Shown: in pieces, positions 51,651 through 58,871 of the stretch
Numbering within the stretch: position 1 is the stretch's first letter
How the letters are laid out: every line of letters starts with the position of its first letter
Assembly (NCBI RefSeq): GCF_014274685.1
Contig: NZ_CP060393.1
Location: 2,043,501 to 2,107,500, forward strand
Length of the DNA stretch: 64,000 nt
Reading direction: 5' to 3'
Source: Edaphobacter sp. 4G125
GTDB lineage: Bacteria; Acidobacteriota; Terriglobia; Terriglobales; Acidobacteriaceae
Made by a program: the position numbers and the translations under genes
Notes under the pieces: generated by a model
The model's input: only the letters and a program-made list of their open reading frames with translations
Told to the model about the DNA's origin: nothing
The model's database searches: none

Positions 51651-53006
51651 TCAGCCGAGCTTCATGGTGTCTGGGTTCCACTTGGCGACTTCGCCCTTTT
51701 CGACGCTAACGTTACTGAGCAGAGCCGCTCCAGCGGCGCGGAAGCCGAAGGTGGGGTCTTCTATCGGTTGCTGGCGCGTGCGGACGAAGCGGAAGAAATT
51801 GCGGAAGTGATCCACGCTGTCGGAGTAGCCCTTCGGAGCGGAGTATTTCTCGACAGCCGAGTAGACGGGGCCAGTTGGGGGCGTCGTCGGATATTTCTCG
51901 TGGTACTGATCCAGAAACTTCTTCTGTTCGGCGTTGGCGAAGGTCGAAACGGTGTAGCCCGGTTCTTTTTCGCGGGGTACACGAGTGAGGATGACGCTTT
52001 GGCCGGCGATCTCCATAGTTCCCTCAGAGCCAGTGAAGAGAAATCCTTCGCTTTCTTCACCTCCCGATACAAAGTTCACGCGAAGGCTGAGGTTGAAGCC
52101 CTGGGGATAATCGAGGAGAGCAAGGAGCACATCGTCGGCATTGCGTCCGTCTTTCCAGTAGCGAATACCACCGGTAGCCATGGCCCGGGTTGGACCTGTG
52201 GATCCGGTGATGAAGTGAGTTCCGCTGAAGAGATGGACAAAGAGGTCACCAGCGACTCCGGAGCCGTAGGCGCTCCACTTGCGCCACTGGAAGAAGTGTT
52301 CTGGGTTCCAGGGGATCTTTGGTGCAGAGCCGAGGAAGCGAGGCCAGTCGCAGGTCTGAGTACTGGCATCAGTGGGGACAGAGTAGTTCCAGGCACCGAT
52401 TGAGGAGTTACGGTCCCAGCGAGCGGAGACCATATTGAGCTGACCGATCGCTCCGGAGGCGAGGAGCTCCTTGGCTTTGGCATAGGCGATGGAGCTGACA
52501 CGCTGGCTGCCGACTTGAAGGATGCGATTCGTGGACTTTGCGGTGTTGATGATCTCGGGCCCATCGGAATAGAGATGGATCATCGGCTTTTCGAGATAGA
52601 CATCTTTACCGGCCTTCATGGCGTCGACAGCGGCGGTCTTATGCCAGTGGTCGGGGGTAGCGATAAGAACGGCATCAACATCGGGGCGGGCGAGGATTTC
52701 GCGGTAGTCGCGGGTGGTGAAGAGGTCGACATTATTGGAGGTGCCTGTTCCCCATTGCTCTTTGCAATGTGTGAGGCGGCCATCGTAGCAATCGGCGGCC
52801 GCGACCAGTTTTACTCCTGGAACCTGAAGAGCAGCGCGCGTGTCACCTTGTCCTTGAATTCCAGCGCCGATCAGGGCGAGGTGGACGTTGTCATTGGGGG
52901 ATTTGGAGGCTGACGCCTGACTGGGTTCTGCGGCGAGAACGTGAAGGCTGGTAGCGGCGGCGGCGAGGCTGCCCGTCTTGATGAATGTTCTGCGGTCCAG
53001 GGGCAT
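51651..53006 (-). CDS. Exported Gfo/Idh/MocA-type oxidoreductase, copy 2 (Tat signal)
   Basis: A 451-aa oxidoreductase with a twin-arginine signal (LDRRTFIKTGSLAAAATSLHV), so it is exported folded with its cofactor. Nucleotide-binding ALIGAGIQGQGD, then ATPDHWHKTAAVDAMKAGKDVYLEKP, is typical of bacterial Tat-exported Gfo/Idh proteins in Acidobacteriota, Planctomycetota and Bacteroidota. Such enzymes often act on glycans by oxidation-elimination steps. Its substrate is unknown. Confidence 0.86.
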   Translation of the reverse strand: MPLDRRTFIKTGSLAAAATSLHVLAAEPSQASASKSPNDNVHLALIGAGIQGQGDTRAALQVPGVKLVAAADCYDGRLTHCKEQWGTGTSNNVDLFTTRDYREILARPDVDAVLIATPDHWHKTAAVDAMKAGKDVYLEKPMIHLYSDGPEIINTAKSTNRILQVGSQRVSSIAYAKAKELLASGAIGQLNMVSARWDRNSSIGAWNYSVPTDASTQTCDWPRFLGSAPKIPWNPEHFFQWRKWSAYGSGVAGDLFVHLFSGTHFITGSTGPTRAMATGGIRYWKDGRNADDVLLALLDYPQGFNLSLRVNFVSGGEESEGFLFTGSEGTMEIAGQSVILTRVPREKEPGYTVSTFANAEQKKFLDQYHEKYPTTPPTGPVYSAVEKYSAPKGYSDSVDHFRNFFRFVRTRQQPIEDPTFGFRAAGAALLSNVSVEKGEVAKWNPDTMKLG

Positions 53007-53090
53007 GCGAATTGAACCTCTTTCAAAATGAAGTAAGAAAAGCGATTTAGCTTGCGAGTGAAGGTTATGAGATTCAGAGGCTCATGTAAA

Positions 53091-53130
53091 GATCGAGGGC
53101 TCCCAGCGTGAGACGCAGGAGCCCTCGATC
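53091..53130 (-). terminator. Terminator of the lipoprotein gene
   Basis: Perfect 13-bp arms (GATCGAGGGCTCC at 53091-53103, complement at 53118-53130) with a 14-base loop; followed on the minus strand by TTTACATGAG. It lies 35 bases after the lipoprotein stop. Confidence 0.8.
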
Positions 53131-53165
53131 AATGTACAGGCAACGTTTTGTATTAGGAGCTGTGA

Positions 53166-53510
53166 TTATCGACGATAGAACCCTCGATCGTATCCTCGCA
53201 GGTATGCATTTCGAAATGCATCGCGATAAGGGCCGTATGGTCCGAGAGCGGGATCGTATCCGGGAGTGTCGTGGAAGGCCCTATCGCGGCGAGGCTGATA
53301 GCTGAAGCCGCGATAGGCATCGCGCGTGCCGGCATCGACTCCTATACGGAAGCCTTCATGATTCGCACGATCAATCAATGGAGGGACAGAGTTATAAGGC
53401 GGCGGAGGTGGTGGAGGCGGTGCATAGGCATATGGTCGAGGAGAGGAGCACCCCACAAGAAGGATCAGGGGAAGCGCAAGGATGACAACAGCGACTCGGG
53501 GAGATTTCAT
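53166..53510 (-). CDS. Small Pro/Tyr-rich lipoprotein
   Basis: A 114-aa protein with a lipoprotein signal peptide: VAVVILALPLILLVGC, lipobox LVGC, followed by SSPRPYAYAPPPPPPPP. The rest is rich in Arg, Tyr, Asp and Gly (GFRIGVDAGTRDAYRGF, YLRGYDRGFYRR). The ATG at 53510 has GAGGG seven bases upstream; a longer frame to 53579 would hide the signal peptide. Membrane-anchored and likely periplasmic; function unknown. Confidence 0.75.
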   Translation of the reverse strand: MKSPRVAVVILALPLILLVGCSSPRPYAYAPPPPPPPPYNSVPPLIDRANHEGFRIGVDAGTRDAYRGFSYQPRRDRAFHDTPGYDPALGPYGPYRDAFRNAYLRGYDRGFYRR

Positions 53511-53614
53511 CGTAGCCCTCACTGACGCTTTTGCGTGTGTACTTCCGCGAAGCGTTCTGTGAGGTAAACGCGGGGCCATCGAAAATGTTGTTATTCCGAA
53601 AAGGTTGCCTGTGA

Positions 53615-54850
53615 TCAGCGAAGAAGCATGGAAACAATAGAGGCGGACATCAGGTTCGCCATCGTTCCCGCGAGCATGGCACGAAGGCCTAATCGAGCGA
53701 GATCGTTGCGGCGATTCGGAACCAGCGCTCCGATGCCTCCGATCTGGATACCAATGGAGCTGAGATTGGCAAATCCACAGAGAGCAAAAGTGGCGATAGT
53801 AAAGGTTCGCGGTGAGAGGATGGCTTTCTGCGCACCAAGATCGGTGTAGGCTACCAGTTCATTGAGTACAGTGCGGGTCCCGAGAAGATTGCCCACGAGT
53901 TTTGCTTCGTGCCAGGGAACCCCAATCAACCATGCAATTGGCGCAAAGAAGAAACCAAGGATGGCATTGAGGCTTTCGGGAAAAGGAATGTGATGCGGGA
54001 GCAGATAATTGTGAATCCCACCGAGGACGGCATTCGCAAGGCTGACGAGCGCAAGAAAACTGATGAGCATGATGGCGACGTTGAAGGCGAGTGAGCCGCC
54101 ATCGATGGTTCCGCGCGCGATCGCTCCGATGAGGTTTTCATTTGCATGCTCTTCAGTCGGTGGCATCTTGACGATGCCTGCGGTAGCCGGGACTTCGGTT
54201 TCGGGCACAAGCATCTTGGAGATGAGGATGGTGCCGGGAGCTGTCATGATGACGGCGGCAAGCAGGTCAGAGGCATGGATTCCATAGGCGATATAGGCTG
54301 CCATGATTCCGCCGGAGACGTGCGCCATACCGGAGGTCATGATGGTCATCAGTTCGGAGTAAGTGGCTCCATCGAGAAACGGTCGAATGGTGAGCGGGGC
54401 CTCGGTCTGCCCCATGAAGATGCTGGCGGCGACATTCGTGGATTCAGCTCCAGAGATTCCCATGGTCTTCTGCATGACCCAGGCGAAGACTCGAATGACC
54501 AACTGCATGAAGCCGATGTAATAGAGCACAGCAAAGAAGGCCGAGATAAAGATGATGGTCGGCAGGACGCGGAAGGCGAAGACGGAGGCGGTGGAGTTGT
54601 TACCGCCCAGATAGCCAAAGACCATGGAAGATCCGGCGATGGAATGGGCAAGCAGTTTGTTGATGCCATTGCCAGCCGTTGTGAAAATTTGCTGTCCGAT
54701 GGTGGACTTGAGAACGATGACCGCAAAGACGATCTGGAGCCCGAGACCCCAGGCGACAGTGCGCCAGCGGATGGCGCGGCGGTTGGTGGAGAAGGCGTAG
54801 GCGAGCGCGAGGAAGACGAGAAGTCCGAGCAGTCCGGTGAATCGATACAA
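53615..54850 (-). CDS. Concentrative nucleoside transporter (CNT, NupC type)
   Basis: Imports nucleosides with H+ or Na+. The 411-aa protein has the CNT layout: N-terminal three segments, then the core with GMAHVSGGIMAAYIAYG, ESTNVAASIFMGQTEAPL and GFANLSSIGIQIGGIGALVP, which form the substrate site. The frame begins with TTG at 54850; no ATG is available before the first membrane segments. It is close to the nucleoside catabolism operon cdd-deoA-maa on the same strand, with a diguanylate cyclase gene between. Confidence 0.92.
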   Translation of the reverse strand: MYRFTGLLGLLVFLALAYAFSTNRRAIRWRTVAWGLGLQIVFAVIVLKSTIGQQIFTTAGNGINKLLAHSIAGSSMVFGYLGGNNSTASVFAFRVLPTIIFISAFFAVLYYIGFMQLVIRVFAWVMQKTMGISGAESTNVAASIFMGQTEAPLTIRPFLDGATYSELMTIMTSGMAHVSGGIMAAYIAYGIHASDLLAAVIMTAPGTILISKMLVPETEVPATAGIVKMPPTEEHANENLIGAIARGTIDGGSLAFNVAIMLISFLALVSLANAVLGGIHNYLLPHHIPFPESLNAILGFFFAPIAWLIGVPWHEAKLVGNLLGTRTVLNELVAYTDLGAQKAILSPRTFTIATFALCGFANLSSIGIQIGGIGALVPNRRNDLARLGLRAMLAGTMANLMSASIVSMLLR

Positions 54851-54930
54851 AGAGGTGGCTCTCCTACAAGAGTGCAGATGTGCTGGTGGGAAGAGTGTAA
54901 AGGCTTCGCGTGCGGAGAACCAGCAGTTTC

Positions 54931-56241
54931 TTAGAGATGTCCGGAGGCGGTGCGGCTGCGAAATCGCCCACTTGCAGTAAGAGACGGAACACTGTCGAGG
55001 CGGACATGACGCAACGGCGTGCGAGCCTGCTTGATGGAGTACATACGAAGGTCCGCGATTCTCAAGAGGCGGGTCGCGTCGTCGGCATCTTCGGGAAAAA
55101 GCGCGATTCCGATGGAGGCAGAGACGGTGAGGTTGTTTCCGTCGAAGGAGAATGGTCGTTCGGTGGCGTCGCGGATGGCGTCACGAAGCTGCTCGACGGT
55201 TTCACTGAGATGGGGATCGCAGGCCACCAAGGTGAATTCATCGCCTCCAAGGCGGGCGATGGCGCTGTATCCCTTGACGTGCTCCTGTAGGTTGGCGGCG
55301 ACGTGACGAAGAAGCTGATCGCCAGCGTGATGTCCGTGTGTGTCATTGATCTGCTTAAAACCATCGAGGTCGAGCATGAAGAGAGCCAGAGTTGAATGAG
55401 CACGACGGCATCGCTCTAATGCGGTCGAGAGCTGATCTTCAAAGGAACGGCGGTTGGGAAGGCCGGTTAGCTCATCGTGATGAGCGAGCCAGCGGTTACA
55501 GGTGACCTGCTCTTCCAGCATGACAAGGATCATGCCGATGGAGATGAGGGACTTCTGTAGATTCCAGAGATGTGAGGCGATATCGGCGTAGGTGCGATAG
55601 TGGACGATGAAGGGATGAAGGAAGAAAAAGAAGGACCAGATGGAAAATCCAGTGACGATGGCAAGCCTGCCTGTGCTGCGGCGTGGGAGCTTGTGGTAGA
55701 AGTTGGCGGTAGCAAGAGCGTAGACGACGCCTAGGCTCCAGTAGACCGCATCCCGGTATTTGCCATGAGAGACAAGCAGGCCCATCGACAGCCATCCGGC
55801 AGCCAGCAGCAGGGCGTGGACCCGATTGCGATGGAGATAAAGAGCGCTGACAATTCCGGCAACCAGTCCGAGGGCTACCCAGGGCAAAAACGCTTTCGCC
55901 GAGAACAGGTGCAGGCCATAGGTCGCACAGGTTCCAAGGAGGGGGAAGATGTTAATCAAGAGGAAGAGGAAGCTCCTCCGATCAGAAGGAGGATGATCGC
56001 CGGATGCCCAGACGAAGACGGCTCCAGCGAGAAGATAACAGACGATGACGATCGTATGCAAAAACGTGCCGGGAAGTCCGTTTGGGGTATAGAAGATATG
56101 CGCGGAAGACTCAATGAGAGTGAAGAAGAGTCCGAGCAGCCAGAGGTTGGCTTGCCGCTGAGGATGGTGGCGGCGAAGCAGCAACAGAATGACGATAAGA
56201 ATCGCCAAGGCTGAGAGATCGGGAAGAAAAGCGTAGTTCAT
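54931..56241 (-). CDS. Membrane-bound diguanylate cyclase (GGDEF)
   Basis: Makes cyclic-di-GMP. The N-terminal half (about residues 1-235) holds seven or eight membrane segments without a recognised sensor domain name. The C-terminal GGDEF domain (about 250-410) has HDELTGLPNRRSFEDQL, DLDGFKQINDTHGHHAGD and the intact active site RLGGDEFTLV. No allosteric RxxD site was noted before the signature (YSAIARLGG). It is between nupC and maa in a minus-strand run. The HD-GYP phosphodiesterase at 25090 is the opposing activity in this window. Confidence 0.9.
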   Translation of the reverse strand: MNYAFLPDLSALAILIVILLLLRRHHPQRQANLWLLGLFFTLIESSAHIFYTPNGLPGTFLHTIVIVCYLLAGAVFVWASGDHPPSDRRSFLFLLINIFPLLGTCATYGLHLFSAKAFLPWVALGLVAGIVSALYLHRNRVHALLLAAGWLSMGLLVSHGKYRDAVYWSLGVVYALATANFYHKLPRRSTGRLAIVTGFSIWSFFFFLHPFIVHYRTYADIASHLWNLQKSLISIGMILVMLEEQVTCNRWLAHHDELTGLPNRRSFEDQLSTALERCRRAHSTLALFMLDLDGFKQINDTHGHHAGDQLLRHVAANLQEHVKGYSAIARLGGDEFTLVACDPHLSETVEQLRDAIRDATERPFSFDGNNLTVSASIGIALFPEDADDATRLLRIADLRMYSIKQARTPLRHVRLDSVPSLTASGRFRSRTASGHL

Positions 56242-56377
56242 CAGTTCGTGCTTTCTGGCGCAGGCTTCTTTTTAAAAGACGAAGAGGGCCCAGTGAGCCT
56301 GCTGATGGTGATGCTTTTCAGTTCAAGGCAGAAAGCGGACAACGAATCTACGGCAAAGTGAATCGGAAATCTGATTT

Positions 56378-56944
56378 TTATGGAACTTGTCGCTTGATTC
56401 TAGCAGGGTTACCGAAAACTGTCGCTCCAGAAGGTACATCGCGGGTAACAACAGAACCGGCTCCAATGATGGCGTCGTCGCCGATGGTAACTCCGGGAAG
56501 TATGATTGCCCCACCCCCGATCCAGACGTTGGCGCCGATACGGACGGGGCGTCCGTTTTCGAGATTGACGCGACGGATTGCTGGATCTCGAGGGTGATCA
56601 GCGGCATAGATCTGAACCGCAGGACCGATCTGGGTTCGCTCTCCGATCGTGATGCTGGTGACATCGAGGAGAACGCAGTTGAAGTTCAGGAACGCGCTAC
56701 TGGCGATATGGATGTTGTAACCGTAGTCGACAAAGAATGGTGGTCTGACCACTGCGCCTTTCCCCACAGAGCCAAGAAGTTGTTGGAGCAGGGGAAAATG
56801 CGTATCAGTGTGATGCAAAGTGGAGTTGTACCGGTGCTGAAGCAGGGCTGTGTGGGCACGGTCCGCAACCAGCTCAGGATCTTCGGCGTTGTAAAGTTCG
56901 CCGGCGATCATCTTTTCTTTTTCGGAGCGAGACGCGAGAGTCAT
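56378..56944 (-). CDS. maa: Sugar O-acetyltransferase (maltose/galactoside acetyltransferase family)
   Basis: Acetyl-CoA-dependent acetylation of a sugar hydroxyl. A 188-aa left-handed beta-helix protein: EKEKMIAGELYNAEDPELV at the N-terminus as in Maa/LacA, then hexapeptide repeats, NFNCVLLDV, the likely catalytic His in YAADHPRDP, and WIGGGAIILPGVTIGD. Its start overlaps the deoA stop by 4 bases (56941-56944), so it is translationally coupled to nucleoside catabolism, an unexpected partner. Confidence 0.9.
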   Translation of the reverse strand: MTLASRSEKEKMIAGELYNAEDPELVADRAHTALLQHRYNSTLHHTDTHFPLLQQLLGSVGKGAVVRPPFFVDYGYNIHIASSAFLNFNCVLLDVTSITIGERTQIGPAVQIYAADHPRDPAIRRVNLENGRPVRIGANVWIGGGAIILPGVTIGDDAIIGAGSVVTRDVPSGATVFGNPARIKRQVP

Positions 56945-58329
56945 GGTTGTGCTCCTGAGGCGGAGATGGTTTCACGGATGAGTGGCTCGATGACGGGGGG
57001 CTCAGCTGTGAGGACGAGAGTGTTTTGTAACATCTGTTCGGGTTCATCGAGCAGGGAGGCATCTTCGCTGAAGAGGGTGAAGAGAGGCTGGCCTTCTTCG
57101 ATATGATCGCCAAGTTTCACATGAGATTCGATACCGGCATGGGCACTGACCGGATCCCCGGGTTTGGCACGGCCGGCTCCGAGGCGCTGGACAGCCCAGC
57201 CCACTTGTTTGCAATCCATGGAAGCCAGATAGCCAGACTGAGATGCTTTGAGGATGCGTGAGGCGGTTGGCTTGTGGTGCGAGGCGGGATTTTCGAAGAC
57301 GGACAGATCTCCTCCCTGGGCTGCGATGATCTTGAGCCACGCTTTGTAAGCATCGCCGGAGGTAAGGATTTGATCGGCGAGCCTGGCACCCTCTTCCGGG
57401 GTCGAGGCACGACCTGCCAGATGGAGCATCCATCCAGAGAGGATGTTTGAGAGTTCGATGAGATCGCGAGACACCGGGTGACGTCTGCCCTGCATGATGT
57501 CGACACACTCCCATACTTCGATCCAGTTGCCCGAGAAGCGGCCAAGCGGTTCGTTCATGCTGGTGAGCAGAGCGACAGTGCGAGTTCCAGAGGTCTCCCC
57601 GGTCTGGACCATCAATTCGGCGAGGAACTTTGATTTTTCGTAGCTGGGCATGAAAGCGCCAGAGCCGACTTTTACGTCGAGGACCAAAGCATTGAGAGAT
57701 TCGGCGAGCTTCTTGCTCATGATGCTGGCCGTGATGAGGAAAGGGGATTCGACTGTGCCGGTGTGGTCACGCAGAGCATAAAGCGTACGGTCGGCGGGAA
57801 CGATACGTGGCGTCTGCCCGATGAGTGCAGCACCGCATTGTTTGAGTGTTTCCGCCAGTTGCTGCAGATTCAGTTGTGTATTGAATCCGGGGATGGTTTC
57901 CAGCTTGTCGAGCGTTCCTCCGGTGTGACCAAGAGAGCGGCCGCTGATCATGGGGACACAGATGCCGGGAATTCCTTCGAGTGTAGGGGCAGCAAGACCA
58001 ACAGCGGCGAGGATAGGGGCGATGAGCAGTGATGTCTTGTCGCCAACGCCGCCGGTGGAGTGCTTGTCGACGGTGAAGGTTTTGAGAGGTGTGGCGTCGA
58101 AGGTGTCTCCAGAGAAACGCATCACCGACGTGAGAGTGGCGAGCTCGCGGGCGTCGAGTCCACGAAGGAAGACGGCCATCAGGAAGGCTGCGATCTGGGC
58201 GTCAGTGACGAGCTGTCTTTCCGGAGTGCGTTCAACAATGGCGCGAATGAAGGCATGGATCTCCTCATCACGAAGAGAGTGACCATCGCGTTTACGCAGG
58301 ACCACATCAATGGGGTGAATGGGGTTCAT
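56941..58329 (-). CDS. deoA: Thymidine/pyrimidine-nucleoside phosphorylase
   Basis: Splits thymidine (or uridine) with phosphate into base and (deoxy)ribose-1-phosphate. The 462-aa protein shows KHSTGGVGDKTSL (phosphate site), MISGRSLGHTGGTLDKLE, and VKVGSGAFMP; the N-terminus (VVLRKRDGHSLRDEEIHAFI) and C-terminal PYNP domain are complete. Its start overlaps the cdd stop by 4 bases and its stop overlaps maa by 4 bases, so cdd-deoA-maa is a coupled operon. Substrate breadth (Tdp versus Pdp) cannot be decided from sequence alone. Confidence 0.93.
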   Translation of the reverse strand: MNPIHPIDVVLRKRDGHSLRDEEIHAFIRAIVERTPERQLVTDAQIAAFLMAVFLRGLDARELATLTSVMRFSGDTFDATPLKTFTVDKHSTGGVGDKTSLLIAPILAAVGLAAPTLEGIPGICVPMISGRSLGHTGGTLDKLETIPGFNTQLNLQQLAETLKQCGAALIGQTPRIVPADRTLYALRDHTGTVESPFLITASIMSKKLAESLNALVLDVKVGSGAFMPSYEKSKFLAELMVQTGETSGTRTVALLTSMNEPLGRFSGNWIEVWECVDIMQGRRHPVSRDLIELSNILSGWMLHLAGRASTPEEGARLADQILTSGDAYKAWLKIIAAQGGDLSVFENPASHHKPTASRILKASQSGYLASMDCKQVGWAVQRLGAGRAKPGDPVSAHAGIESHVKLGDHIEEGQPLFTLFSEDASLLDEPEQMLQNTLVLTAEPPVIEPLIRETISASGAQP

Positions 58330-58790
58330 GGCGTAGATCTATTTCCGGGAGCAGGTGAAGGTTCTTTCAGGATGAAGGCGTAGGGTAAGAGGTCCGCGGG
58401 AGTTGCGCGGGTGAGGGAATCATCTGCGTCGGGGAAGAAGACCTCTGTTTGCGGCGAGCTGAACTCGTGAATTGTCTGACGGCAGGCTCCACAGGGCTGG
58501 CTGGCAGCATGATTGAGATTGGCGATGACGATCGCCCGGATGCGGATGGAGGGTCCATAAAGCGCGACGGCTGAGGCGATGGCGGACTGCTCAGCGCATG
58601 TAGTGAGGCGATAGGATGCATTTTCAACATTGCATCCAGTTACAGTCTTTCCATCTTCGAGCAATATGGCGGCTCCTACTCGGAACTGGCTGTACGGGGC
58701 GTAGGCGTTTTCCGCAACCTGACGTGCGAGATGGTGAAGCTGATCGCGTTGTTCTGGGGAGATACCGCGATGTGATTCGTTTTGAGACAT
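58326..58790 (-). CDS. cdd: Cytidine deaminase
   Basis: Deaminates cytidine and deoxycytidine to uridine forms, feeding DeoA. Zinc ligands C65 (with catalytic E67) in TTCAEQSA, and C100 and C103 in PCGACRQ. The substrate loop AYAPYSQFRVGAA and GCNVENASY are conserved. The 154-aa length is a little above the short tetrameric type (about 130) because of a C-terminal tail. First gene of the cdd-deoA-maa operon, divergent from cheA. Confidence 0.94.
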   Translation of the reverse strand: MSQNESHRGISPEQRDQLHHLARQVAENAYAPYSQFRVGAAILLEDGKTVTGCNVENASYRLTTCAEQSAIASAVALYGPSIRIRAIVIANLNHAASQPCGACRQTIHEFSSPQTEVFFPDADDSLTRATPADLLPYAFILKEPSPAPGNRSTP

Positions 58791-58837
58791 GGGGTGAGGC
58801 TACCGGTTGCCTGAAAAGATGACAAGTCCACGATTAC

Positions 58838-58864
58838 TAATGCTTCGTTGATCTTTCCCGATAA
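58838..58864 (+). promoter_or_regulatory. Candidate sigma-28 promoter for the cheA operon
   Basis: TAATGCTT, 11 bases, CCCGATAA: 13 of 16 matches to TAAAGTTT-N11-GCCGATAA at exact spacing. It overlaps the TTG at 58848, so if real the cheA start must be further downstream (GTG at 58872), giving an almost leaderless message. Confidence 0.45.
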
Positions 58865-58871
58865 GAGGGAT

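Noticed and set aside
54146-54934. Plus-strand ORF (262 codons) opposite nupC
   Set aside because: Extreme Asp/Gly/His composition, as expected from the reverse of membrane-protein codons.
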